DNA of 8,842 nt, taken from Thermoplasmata archaeon (lineage in GTDB: Archaea > Thermoplasmatota > Thermoplasmata > Lutacidiplasmatales > UBA184). Below are positions 1 to 5,972 of this stretch, one piece after another (within the stretch, counting starts at the first letter, position 1; every line of letters starts with the position of its first letter). A program made the translations under genes and the position numbers. The notes beneath the pieces are model-generated. The model saw nothing but the letters and a program-made list of their open reading frames with translations. It was not told the DNA's origin and ran no database searches. The stretch spans positions 1-8,842 of the forward strand of contig JASHYB010000201.1 in assembly GCA_030043255.1 (NCBI GenBank), in the 5' to 3' direction.

Positions 1-434
1 GCCGAGCGGAACGCGAGCGCCTGGGCGACGGAGAACGCCGCGGCGCCGGCCAGGACCGCCCCGGTCAGCGCGAGCACCGCGGTCGGGGGCGGGGCCCCGA
101 ATCCGGTGCCGCTGAACAGCACCTCGTCGAAAGGTAGGCCGACCACGCTCAGGATCCCGAGCAGGCCGGCGATGGTCGCCATCACGGCGCCGACCGCCAT
201 CGACCGCAGCGCGCGTCGGTCGCTCGGGGCGCTCGCGCCGGTCGGCGGGATCCGGCCGCTCACCCCCCCGGCCGTCTCGTAGGTCGAGCGCGCGCCGGGG
301 TCCTCGGAGGAGATCGACCAGGTCGCTGCTGCCGGTGTCGTAGCCGCGACCGAGGCGGACGCCCCGCAGTACGGACAGCTGGTGGCGTCCGCGTCGAGCG
401 CGCGGCGACACGACCGACACCGTCGGCCGAGCAT
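1..434 (-). CDS. Zinc-ribbon membrane protein of unknown function (partial, C-terminus beyond left edge)
   Basis: Reading the minus strand from an ATG at 434-432 gives an uninterrupted frame of 144 codons to the window edge. The N-terminus has a four-cysteine zinc-ribbon pattern, CRSC (C6, C9) and CPYC (C20, C23). A Ser/Thr/Ala/Pro-rich linker follows (about residues 25-75). Two hydrophobic segments, about 79-100 and 118-142, look like transmembrane helices. A cytosolic zinc ribbon joined by a flexible linker to a small membrane domain is a common layout among archaeal and bacterial proteins of unknown role, and I do not recognise a specific family. It is divergent from the phosphoesterase at 567, with about 130 nt between the starts. 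The frame is also open upstream of the chosen ATG, so the start is not certain, but the zinc ribbon begins five residues after this ATG, which fits. Function is unknown. Confidence 0.75.
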   Translation of the reverse strand, partial: MLGRRCRSCRRALDADATSCPYCGASASVAATTPAAATWSISSEDPGARSTYETAGGVSGRIPPTGASAPSDRRALRSMAVGAVMATIAGLLGILSVVGLPFDEVLFSGTGFGAPPPTAVLALTGAVLAGAAAFSVAQALAFRS

Positions 435-455
435 CCGCCAGCCCGAGCGACGGGG

Positions 456-472
456 CCGGAAGAACTTTCCGG
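456..472. repeat. Inverted repeat in the divergent intergenic region, 6-5-6
   Basis: CCGGAA at 456-461 and TTCCGG at 467-472 form a perfect 6-bp inverted repeat around GAACT. It lies 22-38 nt before the zinc-ribbon gene start, where a promoter or an operator for that minus-strand gene would be expected. A second, very GC-rich 6-5-6 inverted repeat (CCCCCG/CGGGGG) is at 494-510. The first is the more notable because its AT-containing core is unusual here. A regulatory role is inference. Confidence 0.35.
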
Positions 473-542
473 CTCCCTGCGTCGCCGGCCTCGCCCCCGC
501 CGGCCGGGGGCACGACGCTCGGATCGACCCCCCAACTCTGAA

Positions 543-572
543 GGGAGGACCGCCGGTGCCGTAGCGGTGCCG
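543..572 (+). promoter_or_regulatory. Ribosome-binding site, two-codon mini-ORF and direct repeat before the phosphoesterase
   Basis: A strong Shine-Dalgarno-like GGGAGGA (543-549) is followed after 6 nt by GTG CCG TAG (556-564), a start, one codon and a stop. Two bases later comes the phosphoesterase start GTG (567). The 8-mer CGGTGCCG occurs at 554-561 and again at 565-572, an 11-nt direct duplication of the start context. The purine-rich site is therefore well spaced for the dead-end GTG and rather far (17 nt) from the productive one. Confidence 0.45.
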
Positions 573-1385
573 AGGACGGTGGAGCCGATCCCGGGCGCGC
601 CGGCCCTGCTGCTTCGACACGCCCGGGGCGCGACGACCGTCGTGATCGCCGACCTGCACCTCGGCCTGGCCGCCGGCCCCGAACGACCTCGCGGCCCGCC
701 GGGCGGGGACGCGGCCGAGCTCGCCGAGCAGCTGCGCGCGCTCTGCGTCCGGGTGGGCGCGCGGGAGCTCCTCGTCGCCGGGGACGTCAAGCACCCGATC
801 GTGGGTGCTCCTGCCTGGCTGCGCCCGGTGCTGTTCGACTTCTTCGCCTACCAGCTCGACGCAGGGCTCCGGCCCGAGGTCGTCCTGGGCAACCACGACG
901 TTGGGCTCGCGCGCCACCTCCCTCGCGAGGTGCTCGTCCGCCCTCCGAGCGGGGTCGTACGGGGTTCGGTCGGGCTGTTCCACGGCCATCGCTGGCCGTC
1001 GGAGGACGTGCTCGGGGCGCGGACCCTCGTGGCCGGTCACCTCCACCCCGGCTTCCGCTTCGCCCCCACCGCCGCCTCCCCCGGGGGCAAGCAACGTTGC
1101 TGGGTCCGGGTCGGCTTCGATCGCGCCTCGCCGCCGACGGGACCGCGGCGCCGCGCGATCCGGGCACGCGAGCTGATCGTCCTGCCGGCCTTCCACCCTC
1201 TCGCCGGGATCGAATCGCTCAACCGGGAACGGCCCGAGCGAGGGCGCTCGTTCCTCTACGGTCGGTTTCTCGCCCGGGGCGAGGCCCGGGCCTATCTGCT
1301 CGACGGGACCGACCTGGGACCGCTCGCTACGCCGGCTCCGGCTTCCCCGCGCGGATCAGGCGCGCGAGCTGCTCGGGGTCGCTGA
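567..1385 (+). CDS. Metallophosphoesterase, SbcD/Mre11-related archaeal type
   Basis: This 272-aa protein has the calcineurin-like phosphoesterase motifs in order: DLHLG (D29, H31), GDVKH (D73, H76), GNHD (109-111), FHGH (H139, H141) and GHLHP (H158, H160). Together these bind the two-metal centre. The GDxKH form, the HGHRWP segment and the C-terminal LPAFHPLAGIESLNR region match the archaeal SbcD-related phosphoesterase family, also found beside DNA ligases and helicases in bacteria. The substrate of that family is not settled; a nucleic-acid phosphodiesterase role is inferred. The protein lacks the long capping and Rad50-contact regions of true Mre11. The GTG at 567 was chosen because the conserved domain starts soon after it; GTG at 579 is an alternative. 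The last 20 or so residues (PAPASPRGSGARAARGR) are low-complexity and lie opposite the end of the convergent thioredoxin-domain gene, suggesting a recent tail extension. Confidence 0.85.
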   Translation: MPRTVEPIPGAPALLLRHARGATTVVIADLHLGLAAGPERPRGPPGGDAAELAEQLRALCVRVGARELLVAGDVKHPIVGAPAWLRPVLFDFFAYQLDAGLRPEVVLGNHDVGLARHLPREVLVRPPSGVVRGSVGLFHGHRWPSEDVLGARTLVAGHLHPGFRFAPTAASPGGKQRCWVRVGFDRASPPTGPRRRAIRARELIVLPAFHPLAGIESLNRERPERGRSFLYGRFLARGEARAYLLDGTDLGPLATPAPASPRGSGARAARGR

Positions 1386-3435
1386 CCGGCGGCGCGCAGC
1401 TCCGCTCGAAGCAGACGATCGCGCGGCTCCCGCCGCTCGTGGCCGAGCTGGCCGGCACCTCGGCCGCCAGCGAGAACGGCGGGGGCGGCGGACCGGCGAA
1501 GACCACGAGGTTGGGGTGCCAGGTCCTCCGGGCCGCCCGTAGGAGGGCTCGGGCCGTCTCGTCGGAGCCCTCGACGACGACCTGGACCGGCGGGGTCTGC
1601 GCGAGGCCGGCCGCCCAGGCCGCTCCGGCCGCGAACAGGCCTCCGTGCCCCAGCCGTGCGGCCGACGGACGCAGCAGCGCCCGGGCCTTGTCCAGCCACT
1701 CGGGGGCGTGGAGCACCGTGCCGAACCTCACGAAGGCGAGCGCCGCCGCCGAGTTCGCGCTCAGGTGGGGGCTGTCCTCCAGCGGGTACGACGGCTCGGT
1801 CGCGCCCCCGACCGCCGGGCCGTCGTAGAGGCTCGGCGCGAGGTCCCGCAGGAGGCCGTCCTCCCCCCGGAACTCGCGGTCCACGAGCTCCAGCAGGCTC
1901 CGGGCCGCCTCGAGGTACCGCGGCTGAGCGTCCGCCACGGCGAGCTCGAGCAGCCCCCGGGCGAAGCTGACCTGATCGTCCAGGAGACCGAAGCCGCTCG
2001 GCCCGTCCGGCCCGAGCCGGTGCGCCATGCCTCGAGCGGGGCTGAAGGCGCTCGCCAGCCAGCGGTCCGCCGCCCGGCGTGCCGCGTCGAGCCAGTCGGG
2101 CTCCTCCAGGACCACCGCCGCGGCGGCGAAGCTCCCGACGTACCGGCCGTTGATAGCCGCGTACAGCGCCCGGTCGACCGCCGGGCTGCGTCGTGCGTGG
2201 CGCGCCGCAAGCAGCCGCTCGCAGCTGGAACGGAACAGCTCCTCCGGCGCCCCGTCGAGCTTGAGGCCCTCCGCCGCCTCGTTCAGCGGGAGCAACCGGA
2301 ACAGGACGTTGCGGTCCGGGTCGTGGGGCATCCGGGCGTCGGTGCCGATCCCGAAGACCCGGCCGACGAACCGCGCCAGCTCCGGTCCGAGCTGCGCGCG
2401 GAGCTCGTTACGGCTCCAGGTGAAGTACGACCCGTCGTCCCCGGGGGCGTTGTCGGCGTCCTGGCTCGCGCCCCAGCCGCCGTCCGGGTCGCCGAGCACC
2501 TGCTGGCTCCAGCCGATCGTCCCGCGGACGACCTCCTCGAACCGGGGCTCGGCGAAGCGGCGGAACCCGTCGACGTAGGCGGCGAGGAGCTCGGCGTTGT
2601 CGGCCCCCATCTTCTCGAAGTGCGGGACGTGCCAGCCCTCGTCGACGGCGTAGCGGTGGAAGCCGCCCCCGAGCTGGTCGTACATCCCTCCGTCGGCCAT
2701 GCGGACGAGCGTCTCGCGCGCCTCCTCGCCGCTCGCCGTGCCCCCGCGGAACTCGTCCCACAGCAGCAGCGCGACGGCGCTGGGGTGCGGGAACTTGGGG
2801 GCGCCGCCGAAGCCGCCGTTCACCGGGTCGTAGCCGGCGCGCAGCTGGCGCAGCACCCCCTCGACGAACGGTCCGAGCTCGGCCGGCGCGGCCGGAGGAG
2901 CGCGGCCGGCGCGCTCCAGCGCGTCGCGCACCGTCGTCGCGCTGTCGCGCACCCGCTCCGGCTCCTCCGTCCAGAGCCGCGCGACCTCCTGCAGCACGCG
3001 CCGGAAGCCGGGCCGGCCGTGGCCGTCGGTGGGGGGGAAGTACGTGCCGCCGAAGAACGTCCCGCCGTCCGGGTTCAGGAACGCCGTCAGCGGCCAGCCT
3101 CCCTCGCCGGTGAGCGCGCTCACCTGGCGCTGGTAGCGGCGGTCGACCTCCGGATGCTCGTCCCGGTCGACCTTGACCGCGACGAAGTGCTGGCGCAGCA
3201 GCCGGGCGACGTCGTCGTCGGCGTACGTCCCCTCGTCCATCACGTGGCACCAGTGGCACCAGGAGGCGCCGATGTCCAGCAGGATCGGTCGACCGGTCCG
3301 GCGGGCGAGCTCGAACGGCTCCGGGCCCCAGGGGAACCAGTCGATCGCCTGCTCGGCGGCCGAGCGCAGGTACGACGAGCTGGCGCCGGCGAGCCGCGAC
3401 GCCCGGACGGCCTCCGGCTCCGGCGCGTCCCCCAT
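1327..3435 (-). CDS. Thioredoxin-domain protein of the DUF255 / YyaL / SPATA20 family
   Basis: This 702-aa protein starts at ATG 3435. The N-terminal thioredoxin-like domain (about residues 1-165) contains DWFPWG, then ASWCHWCHVM with a CxxC pair at C60 and C63, KVDRDEHPEVD, GGWPLTAFLNPDG and FGGTYFPP, the family signature. The rest resembles an alpha/alpha toroid like that of N-acylglucosamine 2-epimerases, with KFPHPS, GGMYDQLGGGFHRYAVD and HFEKM (272-276). Length and motif order are those of a complete family member. Its reaction is not established; a thiol-redox step coupled to a sugar or protein substrate is commonly guessed. Two positions differ from my memory of the family: the N-terminal SPYLxxH motif reads SSYLRSA, and HFEKMLYDN reads HFEKMGADN. 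No signal peptide is seen, so it should be cytosolic. No Shine-Dalgarno precedes it; a weak TATA-like GGTATC about 27 nt upstream (around 3462) would fit a leaderless message. It is divergent from psmA. Confidence 0.9.
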   Translation of the reverse strand: MGDAPEPEAVRASRLAGASSSYLRSAAEQAIDWFPWGPEPFELARRTGRPILLDIGASWCHWCHVMDEGTYADDDVARLLRQHFVAVKVDRDEHPEVDRRYQRQVSALTGEGGWPLTAFLNPDGGTFFGGTYFPPTDGHGRPGFRRVLQEVARLWTEEPERVRDSATTVRDALERAGRAPPAAPAELGPFVEGVLRQLRAGYDPVNGGFGGAPKFPHPSAVALLLWDEFRGGTASGEEARETLVRMADGGMYDQLGGGFHRYAVDEGWHVPHFEKMGADNAELLAAYVDGFRRFAEPRFEEVVRGTIGWSQQVLGDPDGGWGASQDADNAPGDDGSYFTWSRNELRAQLGPELARFVGRVFGIGTDARMPHDPDRNVLFRLLPLNEAAEGLKLDGAPEELFRSSCERLLAARHARRSPAVDRALYAAINGRYVGSFAAAAVVLEEPDWLDAARRAADRWLASAFSPARGMAHRLGPDGPSGFGLLDDQVSFARGLLELAVADAQPRYLEAARSLLELVDREFRGEDGLLRDLAPSLYDGPAVGGATEPSYPLEDSPHLSANSAAALAFVRFGTVLHAPEWLDKARALLRPSAARLGHGGLFAAGAAWAAGLAQTPPVQVVVEGSDETARALLRAARRTWHPNLVVFAGPPPPPFSLAAEVPASSATSGGSRAIVCFERSCAPPVSDPEQLARLIRAGKPEPA

Positions 3436-3525
3436 CGCCGCGAACGGCCCGGAGAACCTGATACCGTTTCCGGCCAGGACGGCGCCGGCCCGCCGAAACG
3501 AGGAAAGCCGGTGGAGCGGACGTTA

Positions 3526-3537
3526 CCGCCCGGGCGG
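3526..3537. repeat. 12-bp perfect palindrome upstream of the psmA TATA element
   Basis: CCGCCCGGGCGG is a perfect palindrome one base away from the palindromic TATA box of psmA. It sits where the transcription factor B recognition element would be. It could be an operator that blocks TBP/TFB, or a chance GC-rich palindrome. Confidence 0.35.
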
Positions 3538-3538
3538 G

Positions 3539-3548
3539 CCTTATAAGG
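3539..3548 (+). promoter_or_regulatory. Palindromic TATA box of psmA and the main operon
   Basis: CCTTATAAGG is a 10-bp perfect palindrome holding an archaeal TATA core, the clearest A/T island between the divergent genes. Its centre is about 37 nt before the psmA ATG, so transcription should begin near 3568-3571 and leave a 5' leader of about 10-15 nt. A weak GGAG at 3569-3572 could serve translation if included in the message. Because the element is symmetric, TBP could also load facing the thioredoxin-domain gene. Confidence 0.6.
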
Positions 3549-3580
3549 GCCCCGTCGGTGGGCGGCCCGGAGCGCTGCCG

Positions 3581-4336
3581 ATGGAGATGCAACCCGGCCA
3601 GATGGCCTACGACCGGGCGATCACGGTCTTCTCTCCGGACGGCCGGCTCTTCCAGGTCGAGTACGCCCGCGAGGCGGTCCGCCGCGGGGCGACGACCGCC
3701 GGCGTCGTCTACCAGAACGGCGTCGTGCTGATCGCCGACCGGCGCATCCCCAACCCCCGGCTCGCGGAGGCGGCGAGCCTGGAGAAGATCCACCAGATCG
3801 ACGAGAACATCGGCTGCGCCACCGCCGGCCTGGTCGCCGACGCCCGGGTGCTGGTCGACTACGCCCGGCTCGCCGCGCAGATCAACCGGGTCACCTACGC
3901 CGAGCCGATGAGCGTCGAGATGCTCGTCCGCCGGATCTGCGACTACAAGCAGCAGTACACCCAGTTCGGCGGCGTCCGCCCGTTCGGCACCGCGCTGCTG
4001 GTCGGCGGCTACGACGACGGCGGCATCCACCTGTTCGAGACCGAGCCGAGCGGCTCGCTCACCAGCTTCCGCGCGGCGAGCACCGGCGGCAACAAGGGCC
4101 CGGTCATGGAACTGTTCGAGCAGAAGTACCGGCCGAACCTCGACCGGGACGCCGCCATCCTCCTCGCGCTGGAGGGGCTGCGCGCCGGGCTCGAGGAGAA
4201 CGGGAGCCTCGCCCAGGTCGAGGTCTGCACCGTCCAGGTCGGGGAGGGGATGACCCGCCTCGCCCCGGAGGAGATCCAGCGGTACGTCCAGCGCCTCGCG
4301 CCGAGCGGCGGCTCGAGCCGCCCCGGTCGCGGGTAG
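3581..4336 (+). CDS. psmA: Proteasome subunit alpha
   Basis: This 251-aa protein is the alpha subunit of the archaeal 20S proteasome. Seven copies form each outer ring, gate substrate entry and dock the ATPase (PAN/Cdc48). The N-terminal gate and H0 helix are clear: GQMAYDRAITVFSPDGRLFQVEYA, with the YDRAITVFSPDG signature at about residues 10-21. SLEKI provides K69, equivalent to the pocket lysine (K66 in Thermoplasma) that receives the C-terminal HbYX tail of the activator. GLVADAR and GGVRPFG are also present, the latter with Phe where Tyr is usual. A short Gly/Ser/Arg tail (about 240-251) is likely disordered. There are two possible starts, ATG 3581 and ATG 3587, giving MEMQPGQ or MQPGQ; the second is closer to Thermoplasma MQQGQ. 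The frame remains open far upstream, but that extension would lie over the divergent gene and the promoter. It heads the operon; the beta subunit is not in this window. Confidence 0.97.
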   Translation: MEMQPGQMAYDRAITVFSPDGRLFQVEYAREAVRRGATTAGVVYQNGVVLIADRRIPNPRLAEAASLEKIHQIDENIGCATAGLVADARVLVDYARLAAQINRVTYAEPMSVEMLVRRICDYKQQYTQFGGVRPFGTALLVGGYDDGGIHLFETEPSGSLTSFRAASTGGNKGPVMELFEQKYRPNLDRDAAILLALEGLRAGLEENGSLAQVEVCTVQVGEGMTRLAPEEIQRYVQRLAPSGGSSRPGRG

Positions 4337-4361
4337 CCGCGGCGCCCGCGGAGACCTTCCG

Positions 4362-5057
4362 ATGGTGAAGGTCGAGGACGCCGTCATCGCCCGCTGGGAG
4401 ACGCAGGGCTCGCGCTTCGAGGTGCTGGTCGACCCCGAGGCGGTCCAGCAGCTCAAGGACGGCAAGGCGGTCGACCTTTCCGACAAGCTCGCGCTCGAGC
4501 AGGTCTTCAAGGACGCGAAGAAGGGCGACAAAATCTCCGAAGAGCACCTGGAGAAGACCTTCCACACGCGCAACCTCGCCGAGATCGCCCGCCAGATCGT
4601 CCTGAAGGGCGAGGTGCAGGTCACCACCGAGCAGCGCCACCAGCTCCAGGAGGCGAAGCGTCGCCAGATCGTGGCGACGATCGCCCGCAACGCGATGAAC
4701 CCCCAGACCGGCGCCCCGCACCCGGCGGCGCGGATCGAGGCGGCGATGCTGGAGGCCAAGGTGCACGTCGACCCGTTCCGTCCGGTCGACGCCCAGGTCC
4801 AGGAGGTCCTCGGCAAGCTGCGGCCGCTGCTGCCGATCCGCCTGGACGTCGTCAAGGTCCGGGTCCGCGTGCCGGGCCAGCACTACCCGCGGGTGATCGG
4901 CGAGATCAAGGGGCTGGGCAAGCTGCTGGAGGAGACCTGGCTGGCCGACGGCTCCTGGAACGGGATCCTCGAGATCCCCGCCGGCGTGCAGACGGAGCTC
5001 TACGAGAAGCTCAACGCGCGCACGAAGGGCGCCGCCGAGACCGCTTTGGTTAAATAG
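4362..5057 (+). CDS. Ribosome maturation protein SBDS/Sdo1
   Basis: This 231-aa protein is the archaeal orthologue of human SBDS and yeast Sdo1, which with the EF-2-like GTPase EFL1 in eukaryotes releases eIF6 from the large subunit. Archaea have aIF6 and SBDS, and the archaeal SBDS is expected to act on the large subunit. The length is typical for three domains: the FYSH domain (about 1-85, with FEVLVDP and KKGDKISEEHLEKTF), the helical middle domain (about 86-160, with NPQTG at 113-117 followed by PHPAARIEAAM) and the ferredoxin-like C-terminal domain (about 161-231). The ATG at 4362 follows psmA after 25 nt, with a GGAG at 4350-4353 as a fitting ribosome-binding site. The final codons GTT AAA TAG contain a TATA-like element for the next gene. 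Codon use is strongly GC-ending, like the neighbours. Confidence 0.96.
   Translation: MVKVEDAVIARWETQGSRFEVLVDPEAVQQLKDGKAVDLSDKLALEQVFKDAKKGDKISEEHLEKTFHTRNLAEIARQIVLKGEVQVTTEQRHQLQEAKRRQIVATIARNAMNPQTGAPHPAARIEAAMLEAKVHVDPFRPVDAQVQEVLGKLRPLLPIRLDVVKVRVRVPGQHYPRVIGEIKGLGKLLEETWLADGSWNGILEIPAGVQTELYEKLNARTKGAAETALVK
5049..5056 (+). promoter_or_regulatory. TATA-like element overlapping the SBDS stop codon, likely internal promoter for rrp4
   Basis: GGTTAAATAG around 5049-5057 is one of few A/T-rich islets in the operon and resembles the archaeal box A. It spans the last two codons and stop of the SBDS gene. Its centre is about 41 nt before the rrp4 ATG, almost the spacing seen at psmA, and rrp4 has no good Shine-Dalgarno sequence. 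An internal promoter giving a short 5' leader is plausible but not shown. Confidence 0.45.
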
Positions 5058-5093
5058 CGTGCCCCGGTCCGAACGGCCGGTGCAGCACAGAGA

Positions 5094-5951
5094 ATGCCTA
5101 GAGGACATCGTCCGGGCCACCGTTCGGGTGGCCGCGAGGCTTCCGCCTCGCATCCCCCTCGGGATCGCGTACTAGTTCTTCCCGGCGAGGAGCTTCCGAG
5201 CCACGGGCTCAAGCCCGGGCCGGGAACCTATCGGGTCGGCGCCCGGCTCTTCGCCAGCCAGTTGGGCCTGTTGGACCCGCGGCCGCCGGTCGTCCAGGTG
5301 GTGCCGCTGTCCGGCCGCTACCTGCCGAAGCCCGGCGACCAGGTCGTCGGGACCGTTACCGACGTCCAGAGCACCTTCTGGCTGCTGGACATCGGCGCCC
5401 CGCGCTGGGCCCCGCTGCACATGACCGGCACCCCCTGGAAGGTCGAGGTCGGCGAGACCGAGCGCTACCTGCGCGTCGGGGACGCGGTCGTCGTGCGGGT
5501 CGAGAACCTGGACGCCACCGGGCGCATCGGCGTCACCATGGCCGAGGAGGGGCTCGGCAAGCTCGAGGGCGGGACGATCGAACGGATCTCGCCGGCCCGC
5601 GTGCCGCGCCTGGTCGGCCGGGGCGGCTCGATGATCGCGACGATCACCCGGCACACCGGCGCCGAGGTCGCGATCGGCCAGAACGGCCGGATCTGGGTCG
5701 GCGGGAGCGCCGACGCGATCCAGCGGGTCCGCGACGTCCTGCAGATGATCGAGGAGAACGGCCCGCGCCCCGGCCTCACCGACCGCGTGGAGCGGTTCCT
5801 GCTCGCCACCACCCCGACCTCGGCCGGCGCCGAGGAGGCCGACGGGCGGGTCCTCCCGCGCGACGACGGGCCGCCCGGCGAGGACGGGGCCGGCGCGGGC
5901 GACGAGCTCGCGGACGGGACCCGGGGGTCCCGGGACGAGGACGAGAGCTGA
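5094..5951 (+). CDS. rrp4: Exosome complex RNA-binding cap protein Rrp4
   Basis: This 285-aa protein is one of the two RNA-binding cap subunits of the archaeal exosome, sitting on the Rrp41-Rrp42 hexamer and feeding RNA to it. Domains in order are: an N-terminal domain with VLPGEEL and GPGTYRVG (26-49), an S1 domain (about 76-155, PKPGDQVVGTVTDV and FWLLDIG) and a KH domain (about 158-235) with GRGG at 175-178. Two parts exceed usual archaeal Rrp4, which is nearer 230-250 aa. One is a basic extension (1-25, six Arg and three His). The other is an acidic, probably disordered tail (239-285, about 14 Asp/Glu to 4 Arg). ATG 5094 is the only start I find after the SBDS stop, 36 nt upstream, and before the conserved domain. 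The first ~29 codons use A/T-ending and otherwise rare codons (AGA, CTA, GTA, GTT, CTT) and fold into hairpins, so the true N-terminus remains the least certain part. Confidence 0.93.
   Translation: MPRGHRPGHRSGGREASASHPPRDRVLVLPGEELPSHGLKPGPGTYRVGARLFASQLGLLDPRPPVVQVVPLSGRYLPKPGDQVVGTVTDVQSTFWLLDIGAPRWAPLHMTGTPWKVEVGETERYLRVGDAVVVRVENLDATGRIGVTMAEEGLGKLEGGTIERISPARVPRLVGRGGSMIATITRHTGAEVAIGQNGRIWVGGSADAIQRVRDVLQMIEENGPRPGLTDRVERFLLATTPTSAGAEEADGRVLPRDDGPPGEDGAGAGDELADGTRGSRDEDES
5115..5226 (+). repeat. Cluster of abutting stem-loops at the 5' end of rrp4
   Basis: Three perfect hairpins follow each other with no base between them: GGCCACC/GGTGGCC with a 5-nt loop (5115-5133), GCGAGGC/GCCTCGC with loop TTCC (5134-5151), and ATCCC/GGGAT with loop CCTC (5152-5165). 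After 13 nt, TTCCCGGC (5179-5186) pairs with GCCGGGAA (5219-5226), enclosing a small GAGCC/GGCTC hairpin (5198-5210). All of this is read from the sequence. Function as an mRNA control element, processing site or small RNA is inference. Conserved Rrp4 coding begins at about 5169, so at least the last element overlaps real coding sequence. Confidence 0.5.
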
Positions 5952-5957
5952 CGGTTC

Positions 5958-5963
5958 AAGGAG
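5958..5963 (+). promoter_or_regulatory. Shine-Dalgarno site of rrp41
   Basis: AAGGAG ends 9 nt before the rrp41 ATG and is the best-spaced ribosome-binding site in the operon. It contrasts with rrp4, which has a TATA-like element but no such site, suggesting operon-internal genes use Shine-Dalgarno initiation while promoter-proximal ones have short leaders. Confidence 0.65.
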
Positions 5964-5972
5964 AGCAGAGCA

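Noticed and set aside
382..564. 60-codon plus-strand open frame
   Set aside because: It overlaps the cysteine-containing start of the minus-strand zinc-ribbon gene and its intergenic region, and lacks any domain or ribosome-binding site.
1645..3546. Long plus-strand open frame (633 codons) opposite the thioredoxin-domain gene
   Set aside because: It has no recognisable domain, is rich in Arg/Pro/Glu/Val and is the antisense shadow of a gene with clear family motifs; long shadows are expected at this GC content.
3173..3580. N-terminal extension of psmA to an upstream ATG at 3173
   Set aside because: It would read through the divergent gene and its promoter; the protein matches the family exactly from 3581 or 3587.
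2408..4855. Minus-strand open frame of 815 codons
   Set aside because: It spans antisense to psmA and SBDS and is a frame-shifted copy over the thioredoxin-domain gene; all three are well-supported genes, and the product is low-complexity.
5058..5226. tRNA, box C/D or H/ACA sRNA, or RNase P-like RNA in the hairpin cluster before rrp4
   Set aside because: No acceptor stem or T-arm, no C/D boxes and no convincing ACA arrangement; a GAGGA...GTCC resemblance to RNase P is too short, and conserved Rrp4 coding begins at about 5169.
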